Assembly: GCF_046098205.1 (NCBI RefSeq)
Contig: NZ_JBJURJ010000012.1
Span: 124,001 to 188,000 of the forward strand
Length of the DNA: 64,000 nt
Direction of reading: 5' to 3'
Origin: Paenibacillus_AR mesotrionivorans
GTDB lineage: Bacteria > Bacillota > Bacilli > Paenibacillales > NBRC-103111
Position 1 is the stretch's first letter. Each line of letters opens with the position of its first letter. Position numbers and translations under genes: made by a program. Below, piece after piece: positions 53,638 through 62,570 of this stretch. The notes beneath the pieces were generated by a model. It made no database searches and was not told the origin of the DNA. It saw only the letters and a list, made by a program, of their open reading frames with translations.

Positions 53638-53647
53638 GTGAGAGCCC

Positions 53648-54037
53648 GTGGAAATTATACAAATCGTTTCACTGGGATTGGCGGTCACGGTTCTGGCGCT
53701 GATCCTGAAGGAGCAGAAGCCCATCTTCGCCTTTCTTCTGGTCACCGTAACCGGCATTGTCATCTTCTTGTTTCTCTTGGGGAAGATTTCAGCCGTCATC
53801 CGGGTGCTGGAGCAGTTGGCCGACCGCTCCGGCGTCAACCATGTGTTTTTTACCACCATTCTCAAAATTATCGGGGTGGCCTACATCGCCGAATTCGGCG
53901 CCCAGATTGTCCGGGATGCGGGCCAGGATTCCATCGCCTCCAAGATTGAGCTGACCGGCAAAATCCTGATTATGGTCATGGCGATTCCCATCGTTTCCGT
54001 CATCATCGATACAGTGCTCAAGCTCATGCCTGCCTGA
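53648..54037 (+). CDS. spoIIIAD: Stage III sporulation protein AD
   Basis: 129 residues, four membrane segments; VLALILKEQKPIFAFLLVTVTG and VAYIAEFGAQIVRDAGQDSIASKIELTGKILIM are the SpoIIIAD hallmarks and parallel SpoIIIAC. GTG 53648 behind AGGTGAG. Confidence 0.95.
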   Translation: MEIIQIVSLGLAVTVLALILKEQKPIFAFLLVTVTGIVIFLFLLGKISAVIRVLEQLADRSGVNHVFFTTILKIIGVAYIAEFGAQIVRDAGQDSIASKIELTGKILIMVMAIPIVSVIIDTVLKLMPA

Positions 54038-54097
54038 TGCGGGTATCCAAGCCCCTTCCGTACCACATTTTACGGCCCTATGTTGGGAGTTGTACCT

Positions 54098-55276
54098 ATG
54101 AAACGCATCGTCTTCCTTGCGGTTTGCTTCGCGCTATTCCTGCTCTTGTCACTTCCGGCTTACGCAAGCGCAGGCGGAAATCCGGCCGATGCCATCATTA
54201 CGGATCAGACGGAGAAGCTGCCCACCGGCCAGGTGGAGCAATACTGGTCGCAGATGATGAAGGAGTACGGGGCGTATTTTCCCTCCGGGGAAACCCCGAA
54301 GTTTAAGGATCTGGTGGCATCGGGCAACCAAGCCTTCAGCTTCAAAAGCATTCTCAGCGCTATCCTGAAGTTCTTCTTCCACGAGGTGCTGCAGAACGGC
54401 CGGCTTTTGGCCAGCATCGTCATCCTCACGGTGTTCAGCATGATCCTGGAATCCCTGCAGAGCGCCTTCGAGCGCCAGTCCGTCAGCAAAATCGGCTATG
54501 CCATCTGTTACATGGTGCTGATTGTCATCGCCATCAACAGCTTCAATATCGCTATCGAATATGCCAAAACGGCAATCGGCTCGATGATCAACTTTATGAT
54601 CGCCATCATTCCGCTCTTGCTCACACTGATGGCCTCCATGGGGAATGTCACCTCAGTAACCATGATGCATCCCCTGATTGTGTTCATGATCAATACCATG
54701 GGTTCGGTCATCTACTACGTGGTATTTCCGCTCCTGTTCTTCTCAGTGGTGCTGCATATTGCCAGCTCTCTGTCGGAGAAGTACAAGGTCACCCAATTGG
54801 CTAAGCTGCTGCAAAAAGGCGGCGTGGTGGTGCTGGGTGTTATGTCCACCATCTTCCTGGGTGTGCTGTCGGTGCGGGGCATCTCCGGGTCTGTGGCCGA
54901 CGGGGTGGGCATCCGGACAGCCAAGTATATTACCAGCAATTTTGTCCCGGTTGTCGGGAAAATGTTCTCCGATGCCTCCGATACGGTCATCGGGGCGTCC
55001 CTTCTGGTGAAGAACGCCATCGGGCTGGCGGGAGTTGTCATTCTGGTCAGCATGTGTGCGTTTCCCGCCATCAAGATTTTGACCATGGCCGTGATCTATC
55101 ATGTATCAGCTGCCGTGCTACAGCCCTTGGGCGACAGTCCGATTGTCAAAACCCTGTCCACCATCGGCAAAAGTCTGGTGTATGTATTCGCCGCCTTGGC
55201 GGCGGTAGGATTTCTGTTCTTCCTGGCCATCACCATTCTGATTGCAGCCAGCAACGTGTCCGTGATGGTCCGTTAA
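54098..55276 (+). CDS. spoIIIAE: Stage III sporulation protein AE
   Basis: 392 residues. N-terminal signal-like segment (MKRIVFLAVCFALFLLLSLPAYA) and about seven further membrane segments; family segments LSVRGISGSVADGVGIRTAKYITSNFVPVVGKMFSDASDTVIG. The ATG at 54098 has GGGAG at good distance and gives a proper signal sequence, so it is preferred over ATG 54080. Confidence 0.95.
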   Translation: MKRIVFLAVCFALFLLLSLPAYASAGGNPADAIITDQTEKLPTGQVEQYWSQMMKEYGAYFPSGETPKFKDLVASGNQAFSFKSILSAILKFFFHEVLQNGRLLASIVILTVFSMILESLQSAFERQSVSKIGYAICYMVLIVIAINSFNIAIEYAKTAIGSMINFMIAIIPLLLTLMASMGNVTSVTMMHPLIVFMINTMGSVIYYVVFPLLFFSVVLHIASSLSEKYKVTQLAKLLQKGGVVVLGVMSTIFLGVLSVRGISGSVADGVGIRTAKYITSNFVPVVGKMFSDASDTVIGASLLVKNAIGLAGVVILVSMCAFPAIKILTMAVIYHVSAAVLQPLGDSPIVKTLSTIGKSLVYVFAALAAVGFLFFLAITILIAASNVSVMVR

Positions 55277-55291
55277 CAAGGAGGCCTGCCT

Positions 55292-56011
55292 ATGATTGCC
55301 TGGATTCGCGAATGGCTGACCCAGGTTATCCTGATTATCCTGCTGGCGTCTTTTGCGGAGCTCCTGCTGCCGTCCCAAGCCATGCAGCGTTATGTACGGG
55401 TGGTTGTCAGCCTGTTCCTGCTGCTTACCCTCCTGACGCCGGTGTTCGAGCTGTTCACCCGGCAGTGGGACTCGGAGCAGGTGCTGGCCGAGGCCCAAAC
55501 AGCCGGATTCAAAGACGGTCGGGCAGGGAAGCCCGACAAGGCCCAGCCGGTATTGGCCCCGCTGGCGGCGGTGCTGGACGATGCCGAGAAGCTGAAGTCG
55601 GATCAGGTCAAGGAAGCCCAACGGCTGGCGGAGGAGAAGCTTGGCCAGGAGATGAAAGCGGGACTTGCCCGCTCTGCGGGCATTCAAGCCCGGGAGCTGG
55701 CGGTTACCCTGGAAGTGGATAAAACAGGATCGCCGGTCATCGGCTCGGTCCGTGTGGTCCTATCACATAAAGAAGAAAGCCCTTCGCCGGAAGCGGAGGA
55801 GAAAAGCAAGGTGAAGCCGGTTACCGTGGAGGCTGTGAAGCCCGTGACGGTTTCCATGGAACATGCGGCGGGAGCCCTGTCCGCTTCCCCCAAGTCCGGT
55901 GTTGAAGGAACAGCAGAAGCGAATGAAGCGCGTGCCCGGTGCGTCAGCTATATGGAGAAGGAATGGCAGGTGCCGCGGGAGCGGCTGGCCGTTACCTTCA
56001 CCGGAACGTAA
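55292..56011 (+). CDS. spoIIIAF: Stage III sporulation protein AF
   Basis: 239 residues. Two N-terminal membrane segments (VILIILLASFAELLLPS, YVRVVVSLFLLLTLLTPVFELF), then a soluble ring-building-motif-type domain facing the intermembrane space. The Glu/Lys-rich stretch before the C-terminal part makes it longer than the ~206-residue B. subtilis protein. SD AAGGAGG precedes ATG. Confidence 0.93.
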   Translation: MIAWIREWLTQVILIILLASFAELLLPSQAMQRYVRVVVSLFLLLTLLTPVFELFTRQWDSEQVLAEAQTAGFKDGRAGKPDKAQPVLAPLAAVLDDAEKLKSDQVKEAQRLAEEKLGQEMKAGLARSAGIQARELAVTLEVDKTGSPVIGSVRVVLSHKEESPSPEAEEKSKVKPVTVEAVKPVTVSMEHAAGALSASPKSGVEGTAEANEARARCVSYMEKEWQVPRERLAVTFTGT

Positions 56012-56052
56012 GCATACACATTCAGTTTGACCTTTTCAGGAGGTGAACAACA

Positions 56053-56688
56053 ATGGCATCTTGGCTCAAAAAACTGGAGGATATGCTGTCCGGCGGACCC
56101 GGAGGCGGCAAACGGGTGAAAACTTTCCGCTGGCTCCTCTTAATCGGCTTGGCGGGCATTGCGCTGATGATTCTCAACTCCTTTTCATCCTTCCATATCA
56201 AGGAGGTCCTTCCCATCCAGTCGGGAAGCGCTCCTCCTGACGAAAGTAAACCCGCCTTCGGTTCGGGCGCCCGGATGGAAACCAGCTTCCGGGATTACGA
56301 GCAGGCTTACGAAGCCAAACTGCGGGATATTCTTACGAAAATTGCGGGAGTGGGCGAGGTGGAGGTGATGGTGACCATCGATTCCACCGAGGAGCTCCAG
56401 GTGGAGAAAAATACCAAGGAAACCCAACAGTCCACCAATGAAAAAGGGGCCAACGGCGAAACCCGGTTTATCTCCGAAACCAGCCGCTCGGCGGACGCCG
56501 TCATCATGAACCAATCGGGGGGAAACAACCCCCTGGTGGTGAAAACCACCAAGCCCAAAATCAGAGGGGTGGTCATCGTAGCCAAGGGGGCGGAAAATGC
56601 CACCGTCAAAAGGCTGATTACCGAAGCGGTGGAAAGGGGCCTCGAGGTGCCGGCCCACCGGATTTCCGTAGTACCCCGCAAGCAGTAG
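56053..56688 (+). CDS. spoIIIAG: Stage III sporulation protein AG
   Basis: 211 residues. One membrane segment (~25-42, WLLLIGLAGIALMILNSF) and a ring-forming soluble domain (YEAKLRDILTKIAGVGEVEVMVTIDSTEE ... IRGVVIVAKGAENATVKRLITEAVERGLEVPAHRISV). SpoIIIAG forms the large 30-fold ring of the channel in B. subtilis. SD AGGAGGTG precedes ATG. Confidence 0.95.
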   Translation: MASWLKKLEDMLSGGPGGGKRVKTFRWLLLIGLAGIALMILNSFSSFHIKEVLPIQSGSAPPDESKPAFGSGARMETSFRDYEQAYEAKLRDILTKIAGVGEVEVMVTIDSTEELQVEKNTKETQQSTNEKGANGETRFISETSRSADAVIMNQSGGNNPLVVKTTKPKIRGVVIVAKGAENATVKRLITEAVERGLEVPAHRISVVPRKQ

Positions 56689-56758
56689 CGGCGCTAAAAG
56701 CGCTGCTACAGCCAGGGGATGACATAGAAGAAACCAAAAACCAAGGAGGATGCAACAT

Positions 56759-57439
56759 ATGAATACGAAAAGACAAACAATTTGGCTGGTGTCCATGCTG
56801 AGTCTGATGGTGGTACTGTCGGCGTACTATCTCTTTACCGAGGACGTGGACAAATTGAACTCCGTTACGGAGAAGACGGCCCAGCAGGAAATCAAGGTCA
56901 CCACGGAAGAGAAAACTCCCGAAGCGGCGGATAAAGCGGTTGGCGGCGTAACCACCGACAAGGCGCAAACCACCGATAAGGCGCAAACCACCAGCAAGGA
57001 TCAAACCACCGACAAGGCCCAAACCGTCACCAAAACGGAAACCAGCGACGCCAAGGTTCTGGAGAAGGTGGCCAGCAAGGCGGTATCCGGCTCCGATTAT
57101 TTTGCCAACTTGGTAATCAAACGCAATGAAGATCTTGGCAAAAAGGTGGAGAACCTGGCCAACATCATCTCCGACACCAAAAAATCCGCAGATGAAATTG
57201 CGAAAGCCAGCGATGACTTTGACCGGGTCCAAACCATGCAGGCCAAGGTGGAAAGCCTGGAGGATATCCTGGGCCAAACCTACAGCAATGCCATCGTTTT
57301 GGACGAAGGGGACAAATACAAGGCAGTGGTCCAGGTGGCCAACAAGCTGGATGCCAAGCAGGCTCAGGGCATTATCGATCTCATGATCAAGGAATTGGGT
57401 GTTTCCAAGGAATCCGTTTCCGTGCAGTACCTGAAGTAA
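56759..57439 (+). CDS. spoIIIAH: Stage III sporulation protein AH
   Basis: 226 residues. One N-terminal membrane segment (QTIWLVSMLSLMVVLSAYYLF), a linker with tandem TTDKAQ repeats (~65-90), and the C-terminal YscJ/FliF-like domain that binds forespore SpoIIQ (YFANLVIKRNEDLGKKVENL ... IIDLMIKELGVSKESVSVQYL). ATG 56759 is preferred over 56750, as CAAGGAGGA lies directly upstream. Confidence 0.95.
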   Translation: MNTKRQTIWLVSMLSLMVVLSAYYLFTEDVDKLNSVTEKTAQQEIKVTTEEKTPEAADKAVGGVTTDKAQTTDKAQTTSKDQTTDKAQTVTKTETSDAKVLEKVASKAVSGSDYFANLVIKRNEDLGKKVENLANIISDTKKSADEIAKASDDFDRVQTMQAKVESLEDILGQTYSNAIVLDEGDKYKAVVQVANKLDAKQAQGIIDLMIKELGVSKESVSVQYLK

Positions 57440-57755
57440 GCCGCCATGCTCTAGGGAGGGCCGTACGGGCTCTCCCCCCGGGCATAAGCGTTTTACGCCA
57501 CCCTTAGCTGATAGACAGGACATTTGTCGGTTCTTCCACAATCGTGACGGGATTCTAGGACTAGGTTATAAAACAGTCTTGTAGTGGCGGACGAGTGTGT
57601 TATAATTACTTTCGTCGCACGCTTGTTTCATTTCCGTTTCCTTGTGGCACCTGCATGAACCAATGCCGCGAACCGCCATGTGCGAATAGCTGCGGCAGAT
57701 GCTTGTCCATGCCGGTTTATGCCGGCCAATAAACGCTTAGGAGTGGGTACGGCGC
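57440..57755. other. Intergenic region between spoIIIAH and accB
   Basis: It holds a 9-bp G/C stem (57454-57476) with no T run, then a promoter for accB. No gene was seen. Confidence 0.6.
57553..57606 (+). promoter_or_regulatory. accB promoter with FapR-like site
   Basis: TTGTAG and TATAAT (57601-57606) spaced 16 bp form a promoter. Upstream, 57553-57571 contains GACTAGGT followed by TATAA, matching the core of the Bacillus FapR operator (reverse strand ACCTAGTC). Repression by FapR, relieved by malonyl-CoA, would suit acc genes, but the match is partial. Confidence 0.45.
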
Positions 57756-58238
57756 ATGTTCAAATTAAGCGAAATCAAGGAATTGATCCGCCTCGTAGAC
57801 CAGTCGAATCTGCAGGAGCTGGAGATTCAAAATGAAGGATATAAGCTGTACCTGAAAAAACCGGGAGTAACCGAATCCCTTTTGGTCACCCATACCCCCG
57901 CGTATCAGACAGCCCCGGCCGCTGTTTCTGTCCAGGCCGAGCCGGTCAAGAACGAGCCGGTGCGGGAGGAGCCCCAGGCCAAGCAGGAGGAGGACGGCCA
58001 GCTTCACCGGGTCGTTTCGCCGATGGTAGGTACATATTATCACGCTCCTACGCCTGAAGCCGCCCCCTTCGTGAAGGCGGGAGACCGGGTAACGGAGAAA
58101 ACCGTGGTTTGCATTGTGGAAGCCATGAAGCTTATGAATGAGATTGAAGCTGAGGTCAAGGGCGAAATCGTGCAGGTGCTGGTAGAGAACGGCCAGCTGG
58201 TGGAATACGGACAGCCGTTGTTCCTGGTCCGCGTCTGA
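57756..58238 (+). CDS. accB: Biotin carboxyl carrier protein of acetyl-CoA carboxylase
   Basis: 160 residues. N-terminal helical part, Pro/Glu/Ala-rich linker (~50-82), C-terminal biotinyl domain with EAMKLMNEI; the Lys in this motif carries biotin. Works with AccC in the first half-reaction of fatty acid synthesis. SD TTAGGAGTGG precedes ATG. Confidence 0.97.
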   Translation: MFKLSEIKELIRLVDQSNLQELEIQNEGYKLYLKKPGVTESLLVTHTPAYQTAPAAVSVQAEPVKNEPVREEPQAKQEEDGQLHRVVSPMVGTYYHAPTPEAAPFVKAGDRVTEKTVVCIVEAMKLMNEIEAEVKGEIVQVLVENGQLVEYGQPLFLVRV

Positions 58239-58291
58239 CGGGAAGTCAACGGGAGCGAAAAGTATTTTATTTCGGGAGGATCATTCAGATC

Positions 58292-59644
58292 ATGGCGTTT
58301 CAAAAAATACTAATTGCCAACCGGGGCGAGATTGCGGTCCGGATCATCCGCGCCTGCAAGGAGATGAATATCTATACGGTCGCCGTGTATTCGGAAGCCG
58401 ACAGAGATTCCCTCCATGTCCGGCTGGCGGACGAAGCCTATTGCATCGGTCCTACCCTGTCCAAGGACAGCTACTTGAACTTTACCAATCTCATGAGCGT
58501 CGCCACGCTGACAGAGACTGATGCCATTCATCCCGGTTACGGGTTCCTGGCGGAGAATGCGGATTTCGCGGAGATCTGCGAACGCTGCAACATCACCTTC
58601 ATCGGACCGTCCCCTGAAGCCATCAGCAAGATGGGAGACAAGGCCGTAGCCAAGGATACCATGAAAAAAGCGGGTGTTCCTGTTATCCCCGGCTCCGACG
58701 GGCTGGTGGAGGACCCCCAGGAAGCCCTGATGATCGCCAGGGATATTGGATACCCGGTTATTATCAAAGCTACCGCCGGCGGCGGTGGCAAGGGCATCCG
58801 GATCGCCAACGATGAGGAATCCCTGCTTCAGCAGATTACCACCGCCCAGCAGGAGGCCCAAAAGGCCTTCGGCAATGCCGGGGTCTATCTGGAGAAGTTC
58901 CTTACAGGCATGAAGCATGTGGAAATTCAGATTATCGCCGATAAACACGGCAACGCCGTCCATCTGGGCGAGCGGGACTGCTCCGTGCAGCGCCGCCGCC
59001 AGAAGCTGGTGGAGGAGGCGCCTTGCTCCGTAATCACTCCCGAAGTCCGGGAGCAAATGGGGGAAGCCGCCGTACGTGCCGCCTTGGCGGTGAATTATTC
59101 CGGCGCCGGAACCCTGGAATTTCTGCTGGGACCGGACGGGAACTTCTACTTCATGGAAATGAACACCCGGATTCAGGTGGAGCATCCCGTTACCGAAATG
59201 GTGACAGGCGTGGACCTGATCAAGGAAATGATCCGTGTAGCCGAAGGCCATCCCCTGAGCTTCCGGCAGGAGGATGTCCAAATTAAGGGCTGGGCTATCG
59301 AATGCCGGATCAATGCCGAGGACCCGGAGCGGAATTTTATGCCGTCACCCGGCCAAATTTCCTTCTATCTGCCTCCAGGCGGACTGGGTGTGCGGGTGGA
59401 CAGCTCCGCTTATCCCGGCTATGTGATCTCCCCGTATTATGATTCCATGATCGCCAAGCTGATCGTGTGGGGAGATACCCGGGAGGACGCCATCGCACGG
59501 ATGAGCCGGGCCTTGTCCGAGTTTGCCATAGACGGCGTGCAGACGACCATTCCCTTCCATATGAAGCTGATGCGGCATCCTACCTTCCTGAAGGGGGACT
59601 TCGATATCAAGTTCCTGGAGGAAGTGGACGTGTACAACTCGTAA
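58292..59644 (+). CDS. accC: Acetyl-CoA carboxylase, biotin carboxylase subunit
   Basis: 450 residues, ATP-grasp. KILIANRGEIAVRIIRACKE, glycine loop TAGGGGKGIRIA, GERDCSVQRRRQKLVEEAP, FMEMNTRIQVEHPVTE. Carboxylates the biotin on AccB with ATP and bicarbonate. SD GGGAGGATC precedes ATG, 53 bp after accB. Confidence 0.97.
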   Translation: MAFQKILIANRGEIAVRIIRACKEMNIYTVAVYSEADRDSLHVRLADEAYCIGPTLSKDSYLNFTNLMSVATLTETDAIHPGYGFLAENADFAEICERCNITFIGPSPEAISKMGDKAVAKDTMKKAGVPVIPGSDGLVEDPQEALMIARDIGYPVIIKATAGGGGKGIRIANDEESLLQQITTAQQEAQKAFGNAGVYLEKFLTGMKHVEIQIIADKHGNAVHLGERDCSVQRRRQKLVEEAPCSVITPEVREQMGEAAVRAALAVNYSGAGTLEFLLGPDGNFYFMEMNTRIQVEHPVTEMVTGVDLIKEMIRVAEGHPLSFRQEDVQIKGWAIECRINAEDPERNFMPSPGQISFYLPPGGLGVRVDSSAYPGYVISPYYDSMIAKLIVWGDTREDAIARMSRALSEFAIDGVQTTIPFHMKLMRHPTFLKGDFDIKFLEEVDVYNS

Positions 59645-59672
59645 CGTACTCCAAGTCATAAAAATCTTGGGT

Positions 59673-59701
59673 TTGTCAACTTTCGGTCCAAATGGTATAG
59701 T
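59673..59701 (+). promoter_or_regulatory. Promoter of the Asp23-family gene
   Basis: TTGTCA (59673-59678), 17-bp spacer, TATAGT (59696-59701). Confidence 0.65.
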
Positions 59702-59741
59702 AATGTATTAGGACGTCCAACAATGCTTGGGAGGTGTACAT

Positions 59742-60155
59742 ATGAGCACCATAGCTCCAGATTATGAGAAGACGGACATGGGGAACATCCAGATTGCCCC
59801 TGAGGTCATTGAGATTATCGCCGGTCTGGCTACCATCGAAGTGGAAGGGGTAGCAGGCATGAGCGGAGGCTTCGCCAGCGGCGTAGCCGAGCTTCTGGGA
59901 CGCAAGAACCTTTCCAAGGGCGTGAAGGTGGAGGTTGGGCAAAGAGAAGCGGCCATCGATGTTTCCATTATCATCGAATACGGACAGCGGATTCCATCCG
60001 TCGCATCCGATATTCAACGGAATGTGAAGCAGGCCATCGAATCCATGACCGGCTTGGACGTGATTGAAGTGAATGTCCATATCCACGGCGTTCAGTTCAA
60101 AACTCCGGAACGGGTTATTGAAGAGGATGCGACCTCCGTTATTAAATTGAAATAA
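59742..60155 (+). CDS. yqhY: Asp23/Gls24 family envelope stress protein (YqhY type)
   Basis: 137 residues; GNIQIAPEVIEIIAGLATIEVEGVAGMSGG and the GVKVEVGQREAAIDVSIIIEYGQRIP segment define the Asp23 family. In B. subtilis YqhY is cytoplasmic and linked to acetyl-CoA carboxylase function, consistent with its place after accBC. ATG 59742 behind GGGAGGTG. Confidence 0.94.
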   Translation: MSTIAPDYEKTDMGNIQIAPEVIEIIAGLATIEVEGVAGMSGGFASGVAELLGRKNLSKGVKVEVGQREAAIDVSIIIEYGQRIPSVASDIQRNVKQAIESMTGLDVIEVNVHIHGVQFKTPERVIEEDATSVIKLK

Positions 60156-60169
60156 CGGTTTGCACTTAT

Positions 60170-60191
60170 GCCCCCTAGCCATAGGGGGCTT
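60170..60191 (+). terminator. Weak terminator or attenuator between yqhY and amaP
   Basis: GCCCCCTA-GCCA-TAGGGGGC hairpin with a poor T tract, probably only partial termination. Confidence 0.5.
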
Positions 60192-60247
60192 GCTTCACGA
60201 AAGGGGACCCGTTGGGGAGTGGTCCGACATGGAAGGGGACAAGCTTA

Positions 60248-60808
60248 ATGGCCAAGATTATCGACCGCCTTCTTTTGTTTATTTTCAGCCTTGCCGTCAT
60301 GGTAGCCGCTTGCGCCATGTTGGCCGGGGCGTTCAATTGGATTCCGCTGGAGGAAACCCAAGCGTTAACCGAGCGGATTTATACGCAAACCGGTCCGGCC
60401 ATCGCCTTTATCAGCGTTTGCGCCGTTCTGCTGCTTATCGCCCTGCGTCTGTTTTACATTTCCGTGCGCAGCTCCAGGGAGCAGGCACCCTCCATCGACC
60501 AGCGCAATGAATGGGGAGATATCCGCATTTCCATTGAGACGGTGGAGAATCTGGCTCTGAAGGCCGCCACCCGTTCCCGCGGCGTCAAGGATTTGCGGGC
60601 CCGCATCCGGGTGGGCAGCGCAGGTATTGAGGTGACCATCCGCAGCATGGTGGACGGGGAAAGCTCCATTCCGGCTTTGACCGAGGAGATGCAATCCGCC
60701 GTCAAGCAGCATATCGAAGAGATCACCGGGATTCCGGTGGCGAGTGTTTCCGTATTTATCGCCAATATTGTCCAATCTGCGCCCACCTTCAAAAGCCGGG
60801 TTGAATAG
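60248..60808 (+). CDS. amaP: Alkaline shock response membrane anchor protein AmaP
   Basis: 186 residues. Two N-terminal membrane segments (LLLFIFSLAVMVAACAMLAG, AIAFISVCAVLLLIALRLFYI), then a soluble Asp23-like domain (GDIRISIETVENLALKAATRSRGVKDL). AmaP recruits Asp23 to the membrane in Staphylococcus. ATG 60248 behind AAGGGGAC; an in-frame ATG at 60212 is less likely. Confidence 0.9.
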   Translation: MAKIIDRLLLFIFSLAVMVAACAMLAGAFNWIPLEETQALTERIYTQTGPAIAFISVCAVLLLIALRLFYISVRSSREQAPSIDQRNEWGDIRISIETVENLALKAATRSRGVKDLRARIRVGSAGIEVTIRSMVDGESSIPALTEEMQSAVKQHIEEITGIPVASVSVFIANIVQSAPTFKSRVE

Positions 60809-60822
60809 GGGTGAAGCCGGAT

Positions 60823-61050
60823 ATGTGGAAGGACCTGTGGGAGCTCCACCGGGGCAAGCTCCTGGGAGCGGCATTCGGCTTTTTCTTGGGCTTCCTTTAT
60901 TTGTTCGTCGGTTTTTGGGACATGCTCATTTTTGCTTTCATTGTTTTTATCGGTTATTATATGGGGAAAAAGCTGGATCAAGGGGAACGGCTGTTTCAGG
61001 TGGATCACCTGTGGCGCTGGCTTTCCGAAAGATGGAAGATGTTCAGGTAA
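60823..61050 (+). CDS. DUF2273 family small membrane protein
   Basis: 75 residues, MWKDLWELHRGKLLGAAFGF, two adjacent membrane segments and a charged tail. DUF2273 proteins occur with Asp23/AmaP. ATG 60823 fits both family start and AGGGGTG spacing; GTG 60811 is the alternative. Confidence 0.88.
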   Translation: MWKDLWELHRGKLLGAAFGFFLGFLYLFVGFWDMLIFAFIVFIGYYMGKKLDQGERLFQVDHLWRWLSERWKMFR

Positions 61051-61155
61051 AACTAGTTATATCCAAGTATAATCCTGTGGAACGGCACCGTCTCACGCTG
61101 GAGTGCCCTTTCATGGGGTTTTGTTTTGTATCGAATAGGGGGTTGAAGTCGTCCG

Positions 61156-61605
61156 ATGAGACGCAGATTAGCCAGAGAGCTCGCCGTACAGAGCCTGTAT
61201 CAGTTGCGAATGAACGAAGTGGATGTGGACCATGCCATCCGCATGGTAATTGAAGAAGCCTTGCAGGAGAACGAAGCCGAGCTTCGCCAGAAGAATGAGG
61301 ATATTGTACCCAGTGACGTGAAGGAGCTGGTGGCAGGTACAGAAGAGCATCTGGCCGCCATCGATAATTTGCTCACCGATTATCTGAAGGGCTGGTCCAT
61401 GGACCGGTTATCCAAGGTAGACCGGGAAATTCTGCGTATGGGCGTGTACGAAATGGTGTTCCGTGAGGATGTTCCGCCGAAGGTTGTGGTCAACGAAGCC
61501 ATCGAAATGTCCAAGAACTTCGGCACCGAGGAATCGGGCAAGTTCGTTAACGGTGTGCTCGGCAAGATGATCACCGAGCTGGAAGGCATCAAGGAAAAGC
61601 TGTAA
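61156..61605 (+). CDS. nusB: Transcription antitermination factor NusB
   Basis: 149 residues, all-helical NusB fold: RRRLARELAVQSLYQLRMNE at the N-terminus and VDREILRMGVYEMVFREDVPPKVVVNEAIEMSKNFGTEESGKFVNGVLGK near the end. Binds boxA RNA with S10 in rRNA antitermination. Confidence 0.96.
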   Translation: MRRRLARELAVQSLYQLRMNEVDVDHAIRMVIEEALQENEAELRQKNEDIVPSDVKELVAGTEEHLAAIDNLLTDYLKGWSMDRLSKVDREILRMGVYEMVFREDVPPKVVVNEAIEMSKNFGTEESGKFVNGVLGKMITELEGIKEKL

Positions 61606-61616
61606 AGAGTTTGACT

Positions 61617-61651
61617 GCCGGGCAGACTGGGCACCTTCTGGCCCGGTTTTG
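61617..61651 (+). terminator. Probable terminator after nusB
   Basis: Imperfect G/C-rich stem CCGGGCAGA / TCTGGCCCGG followed by TTTT. Confidence 0.45.
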
Positions 61652-61707
61652 CCGCTGCTTCAGGTGCGGTCCGAAACTAGAAATAAAGAACATATGGGGG
61701 GAGTTAC

Positions 61708-62565
61708 ATGTCGGCTCAAGTGATTAACGGCAAGGAATTGGTTCAATCCGTCCGCGAGCACTTCAGGCTTGAGGTGGAGGAGCTGGCCAAGCACCAGGTT
61801 CAGCCCGGACTGGCGGTAGTGTTGGTGGGCAATGATCCGGCTTCGGCCGTTTATGTGCGCAACAAAGCCAAGGCCTGTGAAACAGCCGGCATCTATTCCG
61901 AGGTGCACCGTCTGCCGGAGGATACCGGTGAAGAGGAGCTTCTGGCGCTGGTGGAACGCCTGAACGGCGACAAGAAGATCAATGGGATTCTCGTCCAGCT
62001 GCCGCTGCCCCGCCATATTAACGAAGATAAGATAATTGACACCATCCATCCTGATAAGGATGTGGACTGCTTCCATCCCATTAATGTGGGTAATCTGATG
62101 ATCGGCAAACCCGGCTTCCTGCCTTGTACGCCTGCCGGCGTCATCGAGGTGCTGAAGCGGATGAAGGTGGAGATTGCCGGCAAACATGCGGTGGTTGTGG
62201 GACGCAGCAATATTGTAGGTAAACCTATGGCCATGCTGCTGCTCCGGGAGCATGCCACTGTAACGGTCTGCCATTCCCGCACCCCCGATATGGAGCAGAT
62301 TACCTCCCAGGCGGATATACTGGTGGCGGCCGTAGGGCGTCCCCAGATGATCAAAGCCAAGCACCTGAAGCCCGGTGCCATCGTGATTGATGTAGGCATC
62401 AACCGTCTTCCTGACGGCAAGCTGGTGGGGGATGTGGATTTTGAGGATGTGCTGGAAACAGCCGGAATGATCACTCCTGTTCCCGGATGTGTAGGACCGA
62501 TGACCATCACGATGCTGCTGGCCAATACCATTGTTTCGGCCAGGCGGGCCGCAGGATTGGAGTAA
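61708..62565 (+). CDS. folD: Bifunctional methylenetetrahydrofolate dehydrogenase/cyclohydrolase FolD
   Basis: 285 residues. VGNDPASAVYVRNKAKACE (with the catalytic Lys), ILVQLPLPRHI, KDVDCFHPINVGNL, PCTPAGVIEVL, VVVGRSNIVGKPMAMLLL (NADP site), PVPGCVGPMTITMLL. Interconverts 5,10-methylene- and 10-formyl-THF. SD GGGGGGAG precedes ATG. Confidence 0.97.
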   Translation: MSAQVINGKELVQSVREHFRLEVEELAKHQVQPGLAVVLVGNDPASAVYVRNKAKACETAGIYSEVHRLPEDTGEEELLALVERLNGDKKINGILVQLPLPRHINEDKIIDTIHPDKDVDCFHPINVGNLMIGKPGFLPCTPAGVIEVLKRMKVEIAGKHAVVVGRSNIVGKPMAMLLLREHATVTVCHSRTPDMEQITSQADILVAAVGRPQMIKAKHLKPGAIVIDVGINRLPDGKLVGDVDFEDVLETAGMITPVPGCVGPMTITMLLANTIVSARRAAGLE

Positions 62566-62570
62566 AGGCC

